NCBI RefSeq assembly: GCF_001625305.1
Contig: NW_017802436.1
Coordinates: 875,251 to 939,250 of the forward strand
Origin: Branchiostoma belcheri
Taxonomy: Eukaryota; Chordata; Leptocardii; Amphioxiformes; Branchiostomatidae
Length of the DNA stretch: 64,000 bases
Reading direction: 5' to 3'
The notes beneath the pieces were generated by a model. That model saw only the letters and a program-made list of their open reading frames with translations. It had not been told where the DNA came from and did not search any database. Shown here in pieces: positions 11,740 through 25,490 of the stretch (position 1 is the first letter of the stretch; the number at the start of each line of letters is the position of its first letter). The position numbers and the translations under genes are program-made.

Positions 11740-12660
11740 CTCACGTCACAGCTCCGCCGCTTCCTTCAGAAGCGCACGATACCGGGGAGATTGCATCGGG
11801 ACGACACTTTGAAGTGAAATTGACGCGGTTTCTCATACCCTTAGGTCTAGAAGAAAGCAGGACACAGCTCAGATTGCTTGCCTTTGGAAATTCTAATTCA
11901 TGTTGTGATCGTGTATCAATGAAAGATGGAATAAAGTGTATTTTACCTACATATGGTGTCCACACTATCTTTTTCAAGACTCAAGGATTGCGTCGAGACG
12001 ACACTTTGAAGTGAAATTGACGTGGTTTCTCATACCCTCGGGTCTAGAAGAAAGCAGGACGGATCTCTCAGATTACCTGCCTTTGGAAATCCTACTTAAG
12101 CGAGTTATGCCGGCGGATTCGATTTCATTACCACTTTGGTTGATGCTTCGGGGTTTTATACGTCATGTTGGCATCGTGTATCAATGGATGATGGAATAGA
12201 GTGCATCTTACCTACATAAGGTGTCAACACTATCGTTAATGAAGACCTCGTATCACGAAAGGAAATGTATGTAAAGTATACTGCCTTGACTTTAGTAATG
12301 AATTTTTATCAATGTGGCTGATGCTTCGGGGTTTTCTACGTTATGTTGTGATCGTGTATCAATGGAAGATGGAATAAAGTGCATCTTACCTACATAAGGT
12401 TTCAACACTATCGTTAATTCAGACGCCGCATCACGAAACGAAAAGCATGTTAAGTATACTGAAGGGCCCGAAATTCATTTTTGGGAATAGGTGCACTGGT
12501 GCACCCAAACTAAATGAATAGGTGCACAGATTTGTTGGTGACCATACGTCATGTTGGCATCGTGTATCAATGGAAGATGGAATAAAGTGCATCTTACCTA
12601 CATAAGGTGTCAACACTATCGTTAATTCAGACGCCGCATCACGAAAGGAAAATTATGTGA
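11740..12660. repeat. Irregular tandem repeat array
   Basis: The word CGTGTATCAATG plus GATGGAATA and TTACCTACATA recurs at about 11909, 12174, 12353 and 12560. A second word, TTTCTCATACCC with GGTCTAGAAGAAAGCAGGAC, occurs at about 11829 and 12027. Units are unequal and partly nested. Open frames here are repeat shadows. Confidence 0.85.
12469..12537. repeat. GGTGCAC palindrome repeat, short copy
   Basis: CCCGAAATTCATTTTTG is followed by TAGGTGCACTGGTGCACCC and AATAGGTGCACAG. The same elements recur in longer form at 59495-59830, so this is a dispersed repeat of unknown type. Confidence 0.6.
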
Positions 12661-13404
12661 AGTATACTGCCTTCGACTTGTACACAATACTGGACAATGC
12701 CCCTCTCGGAGTGTAACGTCCAGAGGGTTGGGGGGTCAATGCCCTGGCGCGAACGGTGGTGCAAAAATAATGAGGCAATAATATGTCGATATATTTAGAG
12801 CACTACCTACAAAGTCAAAAAGAAAAAGTGAAGCTGTGGTATGTAAGAAGAAGTCGCCCAGGGCTGAATGTGGCTAATAAGTGACATTGACTTCAGTAAT
12901 GAATTCTTATCCTAATGCAACGATTGTGGCATTTGCTCAACTTTGAAATTTGCTCTGTGAAAATTAATAGCAAGCTTCAGGCATTTTATTCTAGTACTGG
13001 AGGCATATAATTAGGAAAGAAATATACAGGCTCCTTGTTGTGTCCCTGGGAAAGGCCGTGCACTTTACACCTATTTCCTCATGATCACTTGACTCAGATG
13101 TAAATGAGCACCTAACTTCGGTTAGGGACGTTCTATAGAATGGCTGATAGCTATGTCAATTCTTCCTCAAATGTGGCAAATCTTAATAAATAGATAAATC
13201 AATAAAATTATTGCTAAACAGCAAGCTTTCGGCATTGAGTTATAGGGCTGGAAGTTGCTGTAGAATGAGACAAGGTTTTAATTATGATTTATGTAATTAC
13301 TATTTGCATCAGATCAGGGGCCGATATAAAAAACAGCAGTGCCAATATAAATACATTTACACATAGATAATTAATTATAGAGTATATAACTACAGGGTAC
13401 CTGC

Positions 13405-13840
13405 TCACTTGTTACTTTTGCATGCCCTGATTTCTCACAAATCTCCATGAAGTTAATTGCAGAGCTACTGCTTTCTCTATAATATATTCTGATCCACCTA
13501 GGCATATATTTGTAAGGCAAGTCCTTAATTCCTAAGAGTTAAAGTTTTGCCTGTTACTTTTGCATGCCCTAATTTTTCACAAATCTCCATGTAGTTAATT
13601 GTAGAGGCAGGGTTTTCCGTATAATGAATTCTCATCCACTCAGGCAACATTGGAATATTTGTAAGGCAAATCTTTCATTCCTAAGAGTTAAAGATTTGCC
13701 TGTTACTTTTGCATGCCCTAATTTTTCACAAATCTCCATGCAGTTAATTGTAGAGGCAGGGTTTTCCGTATAATAAATTCTGATCCACTCAGGCTACGTT
13801 GGAATATTTGTAGGGCAAATCTTTTATTCCTACGAGTGCT
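13405..13840. repeat. Three-copy tandem repeat, unit about 148 bp
   Basis: TGTTACTTTTGCATGCCCT begins units at about 13411, 13551 and 13699. The second and third copies are about 95 percent alike by eye and the first is more diverged. Confidence 0.92.
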
Positions 13841-14515
13841 TTGCTTTTAAGAATGTGGGACACACTTCCAATATTTAATTATCTCTTCGTAGGTTCAGAA
13901 CTCATCCATTTTAATCGTAAGAGGCCCTCTAGATATGATAGCATCACCACGAGTGGGTGTTAATTATAATACGTGCTTCAACATTAAGTAATGTTACTAC
14001 TCGCCCGGCAAAGCTCATTATAAGAGGCTCCAATGGCTCCGTGTTAAATATTATGACGTCTTCTTCTCAGCGCAAATCAAACACGTTTCATGAATTATAC
14101 TGTTTCTTGAATTTGTAACCATCAAATACCGCTGTGTGCACTTGAAAGCAATGATGCATACACTGTGCTGTTGACATCAAGCAAAAATCGTTTCATTTTG
14201 TACTTACACGTAACTGTTTGATTATGCTACGTAAACTTTGTTATTTCAAATAATTGTTTACGACGTAAATGTAATGCACTGTAACATCAAAGCTATAGCT
14301 TGTAACCACACGACTTTGTTGTTGATATCGTTACTAGGAAAGCAACGCATTCTAGCGTGTATCGTAATCCTGTAATTATTTGGCGCCATGTACAGTGCAG
14401 TGAGTTATTGCCATCAGCCGGTTGCACTACGTTTTCTTTAAACAGCTACCTCCTGATCTCGTGTGACTTTCGAACCTCGTTAACCCGTGACTCATAGCAT
14501 ACAACAAGGGAACAA
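13841..14515. other. No gene seen
   Basis: AT-rich DNA without convincing splice sites or element ends. Confidence 0.45.
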
Positions 14516-14519
14516 ACGC

Positions 14520-14685
14520 CAAAAAGCAGATACTCAAGCAACTGGATATGATTTTGGTCAGACGTTTTAGCTAGTATCTACTACCTTTCGTCAGTGACTG
14601 AGAGACCAGTGGAGAAATGCAGGTTTAGAAGCACAAACTATTGACTAATATGCAAATAAAGTGAGGACAATTTTTCGGAAGTCCA
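14520..14685 (-). mobile_element. Dispersed retroelement fragment, copy 1
   Basis: About 160 bp closely match 17885-18055, sharing CAACTGGATATGATTTT, TTTCGTCAGTGACTGAGAGA and GAGAAATGCAGGTTTA. On the minus strand CACTGACGAAAG leads to AAAACGTCTGACC, a hammerhead-like order in which this copy has lost the GAAA. Confidence 0.6.
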
Positions 14686-14819
14686 AAAGGAAAGAAACAA
14701 CCAAGAAGACTGTATCCTTTACGGACTGTTATTTGACACGGGCCCTGAGACAGGATCTTGTCTGCAGCTTCGCTAATTGGAGCCTCCGCCCGAGGCCGTG
14801 AGCTCATTACCACCGCATC

Positions 14820-15115
14820 AGTCACAGCTGAAGGGTGCAGGAAACATCAGAGAGGCTGTATCAGCTGTACATTCAGTAATCTGGACCCAACAGATGATTT
14901 CTCTCCGTCCTGGCTTGTGCCCAATGCATGCCTTTGATAGCTCAAGAATATTTTTTACAACTTTATTCACACAAATACAAAGACACAGCTGAAGAGTGCA
15001 GGAAACATCAGAGAGGCTGTACTAGCTTTGCATTCAGTAATCTGGACCTGTTGGAACCAACAGCTGACTTCTCTACGTCCTGGCTAGCACCCAATGTATG
15101 CCTTTGATATCTTTG
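14820..15115. repeat. Two-copy tandem duplication, unit about 160 bp
   Basis: GTGCAGGAAACATCAGAGAG, CATTCAGTAATCTGGACC and ATGCCTTTGATA occur in order at about 14834-14940 and again at about 14995-15105. Confidence 0.85.
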
Positions 15116-15459
15116 ATATTTTTATTTTTTTACAGGTTTATTCACACAAATGCAAAGATACAGATACATCCAGTGTGACACGTATATAGGACATATATTA
15201 AAATAATATCCAAATTTACAAACAAAAAACTACACAATGTAATTGCAATCTTATCTCGAGACTGGCTTTGCACTCTTTAAGGCTTGTTAGATGAAGTACT
15301 TCAATTATTCTCATTTTGTACAAGTAGAACTTGATGGTGGTTACAGTCTATCTGACATGTCAGCAGCACCATATACTATTTCATGTGGATCTGTTTGAGC
15401 TCAAGAATATAACAGAACTTGGCAAAGTGATTTGATAGATTCTTTTGACGAAGACTTGT

Positions 15460-15785
15460 ACATTATGCATTGCATGGCAACAGCTATTAAATAATGCCAC
15501 TACGAGACAAATCTTGTTAGGCTGGTGTATTGAGTTATGTCCCGCTGGTCATGAATTGAGGATGGTGACCTGCAGATCACTTTGAGATGCATAGCTTCTG
15601 AAAAATGCGGAAACAGTTACTTTAGGAGGTCTGTGTCTAGTAAAATCGTACACTATGGATTGTATGGCTACAACTATTTAATACTGACATTACGAGACAA
15701 ATCTTGTTAGGCTGGTGTATTGAGTTATCTCTGGCTGGTCATGAATTGCGAATCGTGACCTGCAGATCACTTTAAGATGTAAAAT
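15460..15785. repeat. Two-copy tandem duplication, unit about 183 bp
   Basis: ACGAGACAAATCTTGTTAGG, then TGGTGTATTGAGTTAT, then GTGACCTGCAGATCACTTT occur at about 15503-15582 and 15686-15768. Confidence 0.85.
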
Positions 15786-15912
15786 TTGGGAACAGCTCCT
15801 TCAGGAAGGCTACCTGGCCGGAGGGCTGTGACTAGTGTGAACCCCAACGAATCACAGGGTACAGCTCAGTGTCTGGAAGTGATAAGTTTGAGCTGAGATA
15901 AACAACGTCTAT

Positions 15913-16112
15913 TCTCTACCAGACTAACTACGCTGGCTAAATATATATAGGAGAATATTTGCCGAGGAAGTTTGGCCGCCTTGGGGTTTGACTATGCCAC
16001 GGAGGGAACGAAACTACCTCCCCGCGGCCGGACTTCCTTGGCCAATTTGATTCTCTTTTTTGCCGAATTCTACGATTCGTATTCCCGTAGAAAGGCCTGG
16101 TGGAGGCTAAAC
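15913..16112. mobile_element. MITE-like element
   Basis: A GC-richer island has imperfect inverted ends (CTCTACCAG at the left, CCTGGTGGAGG at the right). Internal words such as TTGGCCAATTTGAT are shared with the element at 22525-22690. Open frames on both strands are non-coding shadows. Confidence 0.5.
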
Positions 16113-17060
16113 AACGTCTGTGGAACCCCCATAAATTGCGCCAGAAATTTTCAATGTTGAAATTTCGTATTGTATGATTTATCATTCAACTGTTAAGTTA
16201 AACCATTTTAATTAATCAGCCACTGATTCTGAATAGTGGAATGTGATCCTCGTGATGAAAAAATCCTTCTGGATAAGGTTGTTTTTTTCTCGCAACCTTG
16301 TGTGTCTTTCAAAACTTCGATGGTGTTTCCACGAAATGCAATGCATGCTGCATGTAGAAGAAGCACGGAAGAACTGCATCTTAATGCGTGACTTGGAAAT
16401 CTGCCATGCATTTTTCAGCACAAATGAAATACACGTTTGAGTCTAGTCTTCACTCAGTGCCGGCCCACAGAAAGTAACCAGGGTCAACATCTTACATTTT
16501 AACACGGATGTATAAATGACAACTCAACATTTCCAAACCAACATAGATAATTTTAGAAATCGTCTCAAGTGCTTTTAAACCCCGAATGTCTTAGCCTAGA
16601 TAAACATTGTATGATTGAACTGTTAATTGCCATATACAGACCTAGAATAAGCTTTACATATAGTTTGAGGAGATTCTTTTGTTGCTTGTTCCTATCCAAA
16701 CGGTTCTCAAAATCTCTATTTTTAGTATGAGTAAAAGTTGAATATGATTAAACTGTGCCCGAAGGCTAACTGTAAGGTATTGCACGGTATGTAAAAGGTC
16801 TAGCCTTCAGATTTGATTTGTCTGCTGCCTACGTATTTATGGAGGGGGGGGGGAGCTTATAAATCCCTTGTTTTAAAAATAAGTTGGTGGTTTTAGTAGA
16901 GATTTGCAAGTTTTCTACATGAAGGCATCTCTTGGGTCTGAGGCTGCTTGGACTTTCAACAAGCCTGTTTCTTTCAACATCAAAATGGGGGCATTTATAT
17001 ATAAATGACTTTTTTTTTGTATTTCAATACTGTGTCTCAAGTAGCATCTCCAGAAACAAA
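16113..17060. other. No gene seen
   Basis: AT-rich DNA with a G-run near 16845. Overlapping short frames around 16208-16440 on both strands show no splice context. Confidence 0.45.
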
Positions 17061-17061
17061 T

Positions 17062-17562
17062 CTATATTTTGAAATTTATATTTTGAAATTTACATTTTGA
17101 AATTTATATTTTGAAATTTATATTTTGAAATTAATATTTTGAACTTTATATTTTGAACTTTATATTTTGAACTTTATATTTTGAACTTTATATTTTGAAC
17201 TTTATATTTTGAACTTTATATTTTGAAATTGATATTTTGAAATTTATATTTTGAAATTTATATTTTGAAATTTATATTTTGAAATTTATATTTTGAAATT
17301 TATATTTTGAAATTTACATTCTGAAATTTATTTTATTTTGAAATTTGTATTTTGAAATTTATATTTTGAACTCTATATTTTGAAATTTATATTTTGAACT
17401 TTATATTTTGAACTTTATATTTTGAAATTTATATTTTGAACTTTATATTTTGAAATTTACATTCTGAAATTTATTATATTTTGAAATTTGTATTTTGAAA
17501 TTTATATTTTGAAATTTATATTTTGAAATTTATATTTATTTGAAATTTATATTTTGAAAATA
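17062..17562. repeat. 15-bp AT-rich minisatellite
   Basis: About 33 tandem units of TATATTTTGAAATTT. Two alternative units, one with GAAATT and one with GAACTT, occur in runs instead of being mixed at random. A few units carry ACATT, CTGAA or 3-bp changes, and one composite block (with ACATTCTGAAATTTATT) appears twice, near 17310 and 17455. Confidence 0.97.
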
Positions 17563-17849
17563 ATGCAGGATTCGCGAACGGTATGTGTTGATAAACTGGG
17601 ACGTCCTTGTTCTTCTCACGTGTAGTGTCGTCGTGATTCAACACCCCCTGATAAGTGGTTTTCAGAATGTGTCAGCTCTTAAAGTCTGCGTCATCGCTCT
17701 GGTACGGTCGTTAGTATGCTGGAGAGGTACCGTGCAGTAAGATCGTTAAGGAGACGAAAATACACAGGGCAGGGGATTTGTACAGGCTCGTAAACACTGA
17801 TCATCCAAACTGGGGTCGATTCCAAATACACTGATGTCTCTAAAACATG

Positions 17850-18125
17850 TAACGTCGATGAAGGTTAGACATCCAGGTAATAAGATACGCCAAAACAATT
17901 ACTCAAACAACTGGATATGATTTTAGAATCGGTCAGACGTTTCAGCTATAGCTAGTATCCACTTGCTTTCGTCAGTGACTGAGAGACCAGAGGAGAAATG
18001 CAGGTTTATAAGCACAAACTATTGATTGATATGCAAATAAGTGAAGAACATGTAACGTTTTTTTCACTATTTTCTGTACCTGTATAGCCGGTATAACCGC
18101 CCTTTCGCGTAACATACCAGCTTTA
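17850..18125 (-). mobile_element. Retroelement fragment copy 2 plus LINE tail
   Basis: Positions 17885-18055 match the fragment at 14520-14685. On the minus strand CTGACGA is followed by a weak hairpin, then GAAACGTCTGACC. CTGANGA...GAAA is the hammerhead core order. At 18080-18125 the reversed end of the non-LTR element at 11282-11595 is present (TATAGCCGGTATAACCGCC). Confidence 0.6.
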
Positions 18126-19030
18126 TTCTAAATGATGCCACAGATATCTGGATGTTTAGCAAGTCTACATTCAGCATACGTGAAGATGCAAAAATAATTG
18201 GCCATATACCTTAGCGTAGCCTATTAACACGGGTTGCATTCATGCATGTGGATAGACATCTAGCTGTTTGAAAATCATGCATCATTATGTGGCCTATTAT
18301 ATTCCCAGCAGCATAGCTGCCAAGGGATCAGTGTCTCTATTGAATAGGGACATGAAGCCAATTAGTCAGCAAACGTGTCACGTTGTATCGCCATGTTGGA
18401 CCATAAGAGATGCATCGTTTGTGCTGTAGCAATTAAATTCAAATATTTCGTGATAGTGCTACTGTGTATCTGTTACTCAATGGGTCATCTTTACTTTCAT
18501 CTAAAGTCAACTCTCAAATACTTGATTGATTTTTAAGTATAGAATAAGAAATTCTATTACACAGACAAAATATCCTCTAAAAACGACATCTAACATTATC
18601 GTATTTATATAATATTATCATGCTTAGCGGCGCTTTTTGTATGAATCACAAACTGTATAACTAAACACCAAGGACTAGATCATAGATAAATCGGAAATAA
18701 CGGTTATGCTATGTCAACAATTAAAAAAAAAATATTGGCTTAAAACGTTACCTATGTCTTAACAAATACGAAGGCCCCCCATTACTAGAAGAGAACTACT
18801 AGATACACTCAAATGCTTTTGGATATACTTTCACACAAAAATTTGTAAGAAATAATGTGCATCCTTCGACTGCTCGCAAATTTGCAAAGCAACGTACAGA
18901 CTTTGCAAAAGCCTTGTTTTATCTTACACGCCAGCTGCGCAGTCTAACGTCTATTGGATGTGATTTATTTGTTCGTCTAGATGAAGACATACAGCCGGGG
19001 CTACCCAGCCAGCCGAAAGCTATTACAAAG
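18126..19030. other. No gene seen
   Basis: AT-rich DNA, no exon or element recognised. Confidence 0.45.
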
Positions 19031-19034
19031 GTCT

Positions 19035-19335
19035 AACCCACACGACTAGGAAAAATCCAGTATGCAATACAAACGTTCACAAAAACATAATTTCAAAACA
19101 CAAGACTTTGATTATAATTATACAAACCCACACCACTAAGAAAAATCCAGTATGGCATACCAACGTTCAAAAGGCACATAATTATAAAAATCAAATTTCA
19201 AAACACAAGACTTTGATTATAATTATACAAACCCACACGACTAAAATTATACAATGCAGTATGCAATACCAACGATCACAAGGACAAACACGTTTTGAAA
19301 ACACAAGACTTTGATTATAATTATGCAAAGCAACG
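19035..19335. repeat. Tandem repeat, about four units of 80-100 bp
   Basis: ACACAAGACTTTGATTATAA occurs at about 19099, 19205 and 19303. AATCCAGTATG and CAACGTTCA words lie between. The plus-strand frame over it is repeat-derived. Confidence 0.88.
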
Positions 19336-21826
19336 AGTCATTTTATGATAAAATACACGTTATCTAAAAGCTCTTTGGCATTGCCACTATATACACACGC
19401 CATGCACAATACAGGAACAGGTTATTCAGTACGTACGGAGTGAGTCAAACATCGATGCCGCGTCTCCTCAGCGCTGCTCCCGCCTCCCTTCCCTCCAGAC
19501 CAGCCTCAAAGGTACACCTGCAGCACCTGACGTTACGTTACCTGCCGCACCTGACGTTACGTTCTCACACGCATGTCGCGGCCAGGTACGCCGCACAGGT
19601 GTGTAATCTGCGGATTGAGAGTCTTGTTGTGTGCTTATAACACAGGAGGGGAGGTACAGAGCAGTACGAGCTGGTGTCTGTCCTTGGTGCTGAAGGCCTG
19701 ACTGTTGTTCCAGCGTCTCTCAGCGACTGTTATGCACCTTTGTGGGCCCTTGGAATGCAATATGCTGTTTCTTGGACAACATAATTTCAATTGACTCTTC
19801 CAAGTATTCCTTGGAATGCAATATGTTGTTTCGTAGATGCCGGCTTGATGATTTCAATTTCTATTTACCCCTCTAAGTATTTCTATTTTATAGGCTAGTT
19901 ATTTATCTGTTTCAAATGCAACAATACATTACACTGACTTTCAGGCAGCTAGGCTCATTTACGTAAGTTAACAGTTATACATATGGAAAAAAACAGGTAA
20001 CGTTACATATGTACACAGATACAATAATTCTTATTACAAGGCTAGTTAAAAAGACATATCGCAATTGGGATTTTTGGCTACGTTAAGCAAATCAATTGTT
20101 TACCAGTACTGGGGCAAATTTTTTAAAAATCTTCATTCTGCTTGTTGGCAATAAATAGTGCTACATCGTTTACTCGTGAATGTTTTACATACATGTTTCG
20201 CAATATCGTATTGTATCGCGTTAAAAACAGACGTTTTTAACGTAATTGTTTATTGCAAATTCTTGCCCGAGGGCTAATTGCAGGAACAGAAGAAACATAT
20301 GGTATAAAAACAGACAATTAGTACACATAGAACTACTGATAACTACTAAGAAACTACTAGTAAAAACTACTGGGTTTAATAGACCTGCCTACGCCCCAGC
20401 TATGTTGTATGTTGTTTGAGGAGACCCTTATGTTTTATGTGCATGCTGAGGACAGCAAACATCGGAAAACACGTAGTCTGACGTAATGAGGTCAATTACT
20501 CTTGCAATGACGTCTGCTAATTAGTCCCGAAGGCCCGATAATGCAAATTTATTGTATCTTTCCCACTGGAGCTCATTTGTTAAGGAAGTCTGCCCCCTAC
20601 AACACAGTAATATTATCCTAACAACAATGTATTAGCTCGTTATATAAGCCCATTTGTCATTTTGTTCGTTTAGGATTAACGTCATACCCTTATACTGCAT
20701 CTAGTTACGTCAACGTATTCTGGAATGTGTTCCAAGGACATTCAACAAGTCAAGTCAAGGTTGAGTGCACAGGAAAGAACAGCGTTGTATGGGGCTACAT
20801 TAATACAACACGTATATACAGTCTTACTCGTACATTCTAAGCTACAAAATATTGTTTGAAAACAACATGTGTAAGGCAAATCGCTGTACAAGACCCCTAG
20901 CTGATTATATCAATCCAGTTCAGTAGATTTTAAGCTAGAAAACAATGTACAGTGCAACCCAAAGTGTTGTATAACATTACTGGCTAGATACATTGATATA
21001 GTCTTGCTAGATACATTGATATAGTACAATCTACAATGAAGCTATTGACTCAGAGGCAATATAGTATAAAGGGTTGATTGAAATTTGAGCCACTCTCTTT
21101 TAGTTAGTTTATACAAACCGGATATACGTATATCCTGTCAGCTTGCGCAAAAGTACATTACGAGGCTATGGGATCTGATACCCTACAAGGTGTATTGTAA
21201 TAAATAACTACTGATGACATACATGGCAATGGTCAGTTTCAGTGCAAAGTATGTAGGCTTTTATCTGAGAGCAGTTTAGCATTATTACTGATGTTAACCT
21301 TATAACCATTATTGTTACTATCCCTGCCATGTGCCAAATTTTACGAAACGCAGTAAGTTGAAAAGGGGGAAATATATTACCTAAAAAGAGACAAAGAACA
21401 CTGATTTAATATCTTTAATAAAACCACTATTCCTAAATAAATTCTAGGAATACATGCAGCATTTAGTGATAGAATAAAAGCCTCTAGGTTGATAAGTTTT
21501 AGTCTTCCATATTCATACATAGTTGTATTATACACAATTAATTGTCCTTTTCATCCTCTCTGGCTCTCCATGTACATGTTTACAACTTCTACAATGGCTG
21601 AAACTTGAGATTTAATAGCATGAGATGCAACAGGTTACCGTGAGACAGAAGTCTGCCTTCACACGGCCAGTCACGACGCGCGCTAACCGAGGATCAAAAC
21701 GGCCCCTTGGGGTCAAATGCCCGGATGTACCAGCGCCTCGGGAGAAGTCGCACGTGGGGAGGCATACAAATGGTCGTCAGACGAGAAGGGCCGTTGCTAG
21801 GGAAAGTCCATTTCAGATTGTAGGGT
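19336..21826. other. No gene recognised
   Basis: A GC-richer patch at 19440-19640 contains a 66-codon frame and a doubled CACCTGACGTTACGTT word but no splice support. The rest is AT-rich, with only a 22-bp duplication near 20985-21025. Confidence 0.45.
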
Positions 21827-21846
21827 NNNNNNNNNNNNNNNNNNNN
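21827..21846. other. Assembly gap (20 N)
   Basis: Twenty N followed by a G-run with one further N at 21858. The frame running into the gap cannot be judged. Confidence 1.
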
Positions 21847-21879
21847 TAGGGGTGGGGNGGGGGGGGTGCTTTACCTCAA

Positions 21880-22045
21880 AAATCACTAGAAAGCTTTAAA
21901 CAACTCCTGCAATTAAATGTACAAAGATTGAGTGTAACAAGTCGTTAGGTGTGATATAGCTAGCTGCCGCCGCGCCGCGTGTCTGCGAAGCTGGTGTGTT
22001 ACGCCGAGTGGCGGTTATATCGGCTATACAGATACAGATACAGAA
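21880..22045 (+). mobile_element. 3' tail of the non-LTR element seen at 11282
   Basis: It shares AGCTTTAAACAA, GTGTAACAAGTCG, CTGCCGCCGCGCCGCGTG and the GATACA tail. It is truncated at the 5' side near the gap. Confidence 0.75.
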
Positions 22046-22524
22046 GATGTTTTGTAGTGATTGGCGTTTATTGTATCAAGAATATTTCAATGGAATCCCA
22101 AATGAATTGTGATACATATACATATGAGTTGGAGACAGCACCCAAGACAATCCCTCTTTGTATTACAAGCAAAAGATATCGGTATTTATTATAGAAAGGA
22201 AAAGTCTCGGAAATATAAGAAAATTGATCTTTCTCTTAATAAAAGGAAAACGATATGTTTCTTGCAAATCAAGTTTGGGGAAATATATAGTTCTTGGAAA
22301 CAAAGGTCTTATGTGAATATTTGTGGTAACTATATACTAGATAACACATCTTTTAATTGCCAAATACAGGGACTGTAGCTACAATGGCATATTATTTGTT
22401 GTTTTACTATAAAAATTAGCCTGTTATTCATTGAAGAAATAACGATATTACTTGGAAAACGATTACGGAGGAACAAAGAAAAATAACCAGTACCGCGAAG
22501 TGACTAGTAATGATCCTAATCCCT

Positions 22525-22690
22525 AATCTCCAAGCAGATCCCTTTCGCTGGCAAAAAGACAGTATCAAATTGGCCAGGCAGTATTCATTAGCCAGAGAAG
22601 GTCGCCGGCAACCGACGGGTGGGGGTAGCGACAAAAACGGCCATATATAACGATCATTCCCCCACAACCTCTGCTTGGAGAGTAATGATC
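22525..22690. mobile_element. MITE-like foldback
   Basis: Outer inverted words CTCCAAGCAGA and TCTGCTTGGAG bound about 160 bp that include AAATTGGCCAGGC, shared with 15913-16112. The 130-residue minus-strand frame crossing it is therefore not treated as a gene. Confidence 0.55.
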
Positions 22691-22699
22691 CCCCTCCAT

Positions 22700-25490
22700 C
22701 AAAGGAAGCCGACGGGATATTGACGCCGTCGCGTTGCCATGACGACAGAGTGATAGATGTGACAGCTGCGGTGCGCCCTGGGATGTTTGTTCGGTCTGTT
22801 GACGTCATCAGCTGATTCATGTTCCCCGCGGGGTGTTGACATGGTAACGGGAAGCGACGGGCCAGGCCTCATTAATTTCCGTCAGGCCGTAGGAAATAAT
22901 TTCCGGCTACCCGACACACCCTGGTAGGAAAATAGCTGACCCTACACTTCTTTCTGGCAACGGGCATCAATTTTTCAATCTGACAAATAATTTGTTTGAT
23001 AAAAAATTGCGGAATCTTTTCCAAAATTTTCACCACATTCCTTCTGTAATCCTAAAGGTATCATAAAATCGATTAATTGAACAGTTATTGATCTTGTAGA
23101 TAGGTAGGATTGTTTTTAAGGCACTCCGAAATTTGGGGATATAATTATAAGAAAATTGCAGTGAAGATTATCATCAAAATACCAGAATCCCAAACTGAAT
23201 ACAGTTTCACATTCTTAGACTAAATTTGTTTGATTACTTCAGGTGAAATTACAAACCTAAGCAACCAAAAATACAGGGCCATGAAATGTATAACAGCATT
23301 AATTTTCCCAGGCCTCAAGAATTTATTCATGTTTATCTATTTCAAAATTTTCTAGAAAAAAATTTCTTAGAAAAAGATCGTTTAATTTCCTTATATTGGT
23401 ATTTTTGCTTTCCTTGCCTCTTTGAATTGCCTTTTAATTGTGCTCTATCTTGTAAAATTGAAGAAATAACCAATTCCTATGGCTTTTGAAGATCGTTTTC
23501 TAAACATTGGCTAGGAACGCTGAATAACTGACTAGCAGATTGCTATTAAAAGCAAAAACATGTTAAGCATATATGACTAGTATCCGGTTCCTAGGGTTTT
23601 CGCATTGATGATGGCGACATCTGGCGAGAGTTAAAGGAAAATATCACTCTATAAGCCCTCTACCCATCCCACCCCAATCTATATCACAATCGTCCAGTCA
23701 TTGACTTGTTTCACCATTGACTTGTTCTGGTTTAAAATACTAAATTTTAATACTGAACTAAATTTTAAAATACTAAATTTTAATACTGAACTAAATTTTA
23801 GAGCTGACGACATGGTGGATACCGTCATAACACTACTCTAGTTAACTGTTTAGACGTAAAAGTTTAATCTTCCATAGACTGTATCAATCTGTTAAAACAT
23901 TCACTTCTGTTAGGTGGCGTCCTTGGTGCAGTCGATATGCTAATATTTGGCGTGTCGTCTTGCCTGACAGCGAACGGAGACAGAACAACTACACCTCGTT
24001 TGCATATGATTCTTTACACCAGTATCAATAACACACTCCCCATTTTCAGGCGACATGACTCTGCAAAACTCGGAAACACGGAGAGTACAACATATTCCCA
24101 TTCTTCGTTGTGTCGTTTTGCATAAGAGCGAAATGTGGCGAGCACACTTCTATTATTTCTACTGCACACAAGACCTTTTACCCACACAACTTGCCTCACA
24201 TTTTAGAGTTGGGAATGTACAATGAATGGCAGAACGTAGCAAATAAAGAACCTGTTTATTACACATGTTGCTTAAATGACTTTTTCACAGAGTTATTATA
24301 ACGAGGAACATTTCAAAGTAGTTGTCATGTATCAATGGTCTTTTTAATCTGCCTGCTTGCCACTGTTCTCTGACTCGATTAGATTCCTATTTCAATTTTC
24401 TTGTAGCGGAAAATCATTATCGTAACCCACTGGGCAAAACTACGCATCTAATTATAAAAGTAATTATTTAGGATGTCATGTAGAAATCTAATCACAGAGG
24501 CAGCTAGGAATGCTGCAATCGATTAATGTGCCAATTTTTTACCTGGTTATATTATGACTTGCAATGCACAATTAAAAATTGTAGATATAACGTTTGTTTG
24601 ATTCTTTCGCTTCTATCCCGGAATCCCAAACTACACAATGAAGTACTTTTATTTGCTTTCTCACCTTAAGTTTTAATGTCAATTTCCGAGTTACACTAGC
24701 AGCTTGCTAGGGTTCTTGTGCTTTTTTGTCACGATTAAAGAATACATTTTAAAAGAAACAATAAAACAATACTGATGAATAGATTCTGACGCTGCATATA
24801 TTGGCTTTAGGTAAAACCATGTCTAAAACCTGAAATATAAGCTTCACGGATGATGAATATGAAAGAACCGCCTACAACCGGAAGTCAGGGGCAATTTGAT
24901 CTGCGGTATTTTGATTGATGTTTTCTTACCACCAATCGATGAGAGCGTTCGATTTTCTTCTTTTTACACAATATATGGAAAAATGAGCGGAAGAGTGTAA
25001 CAAAAACGAACCTGTTTATTACATGACCACCAAGACATATGTGGCCCGAGAGAATTGTGATAGCATTGTCTTCCTAGAGTGTCATGTACCTACCTAACAT
25101 ATATCTATGACCAGAGCTACAATACATGTCACGTGCAAGGTTTGAGCATGGAAAACCCATACGTGCACATGTTGGTTTTGCTCCTTGCAGTGGATAATCT
25201 AGGGTAATGCCATTTCTGGTGGTATGGCCTCCTTTGGTCAGTTTTGACCGGGATAAAATCCTAATTCACAATTGACTTACTAAACAACGAGCAAATAGTG
25301 TCTTTGACTTCGTCAATGGATACCATTAGTTTATTTATAACTGCAGAATACTTAGTAATGGGAAACTTTAGGTGTTTCTAATGTTTATAAGTTCATAAAT
25401 GTATTCTAAAAAAGTATGAAGCATGATGATTGTAAACTTTTAAAGCCGAGTTGTATCAACATCGGTCCATAGAGGCTGCCATTGTATGCT
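22700..25490. other. No gene recognised
   Basis: AT-rich sequence with a 35-bp tandem duplication (ACTAAATTTTAATACTG) near 23735-23800. No supported exon. Confidence 0.45.

Noticed and set aside
22428..22820. 130-codon minus-strand frame
   Set aside because: It crosses a MITE-like foldback at 22525-22690, and its similarity to the frame at 15972-16160 comes from that shared element.
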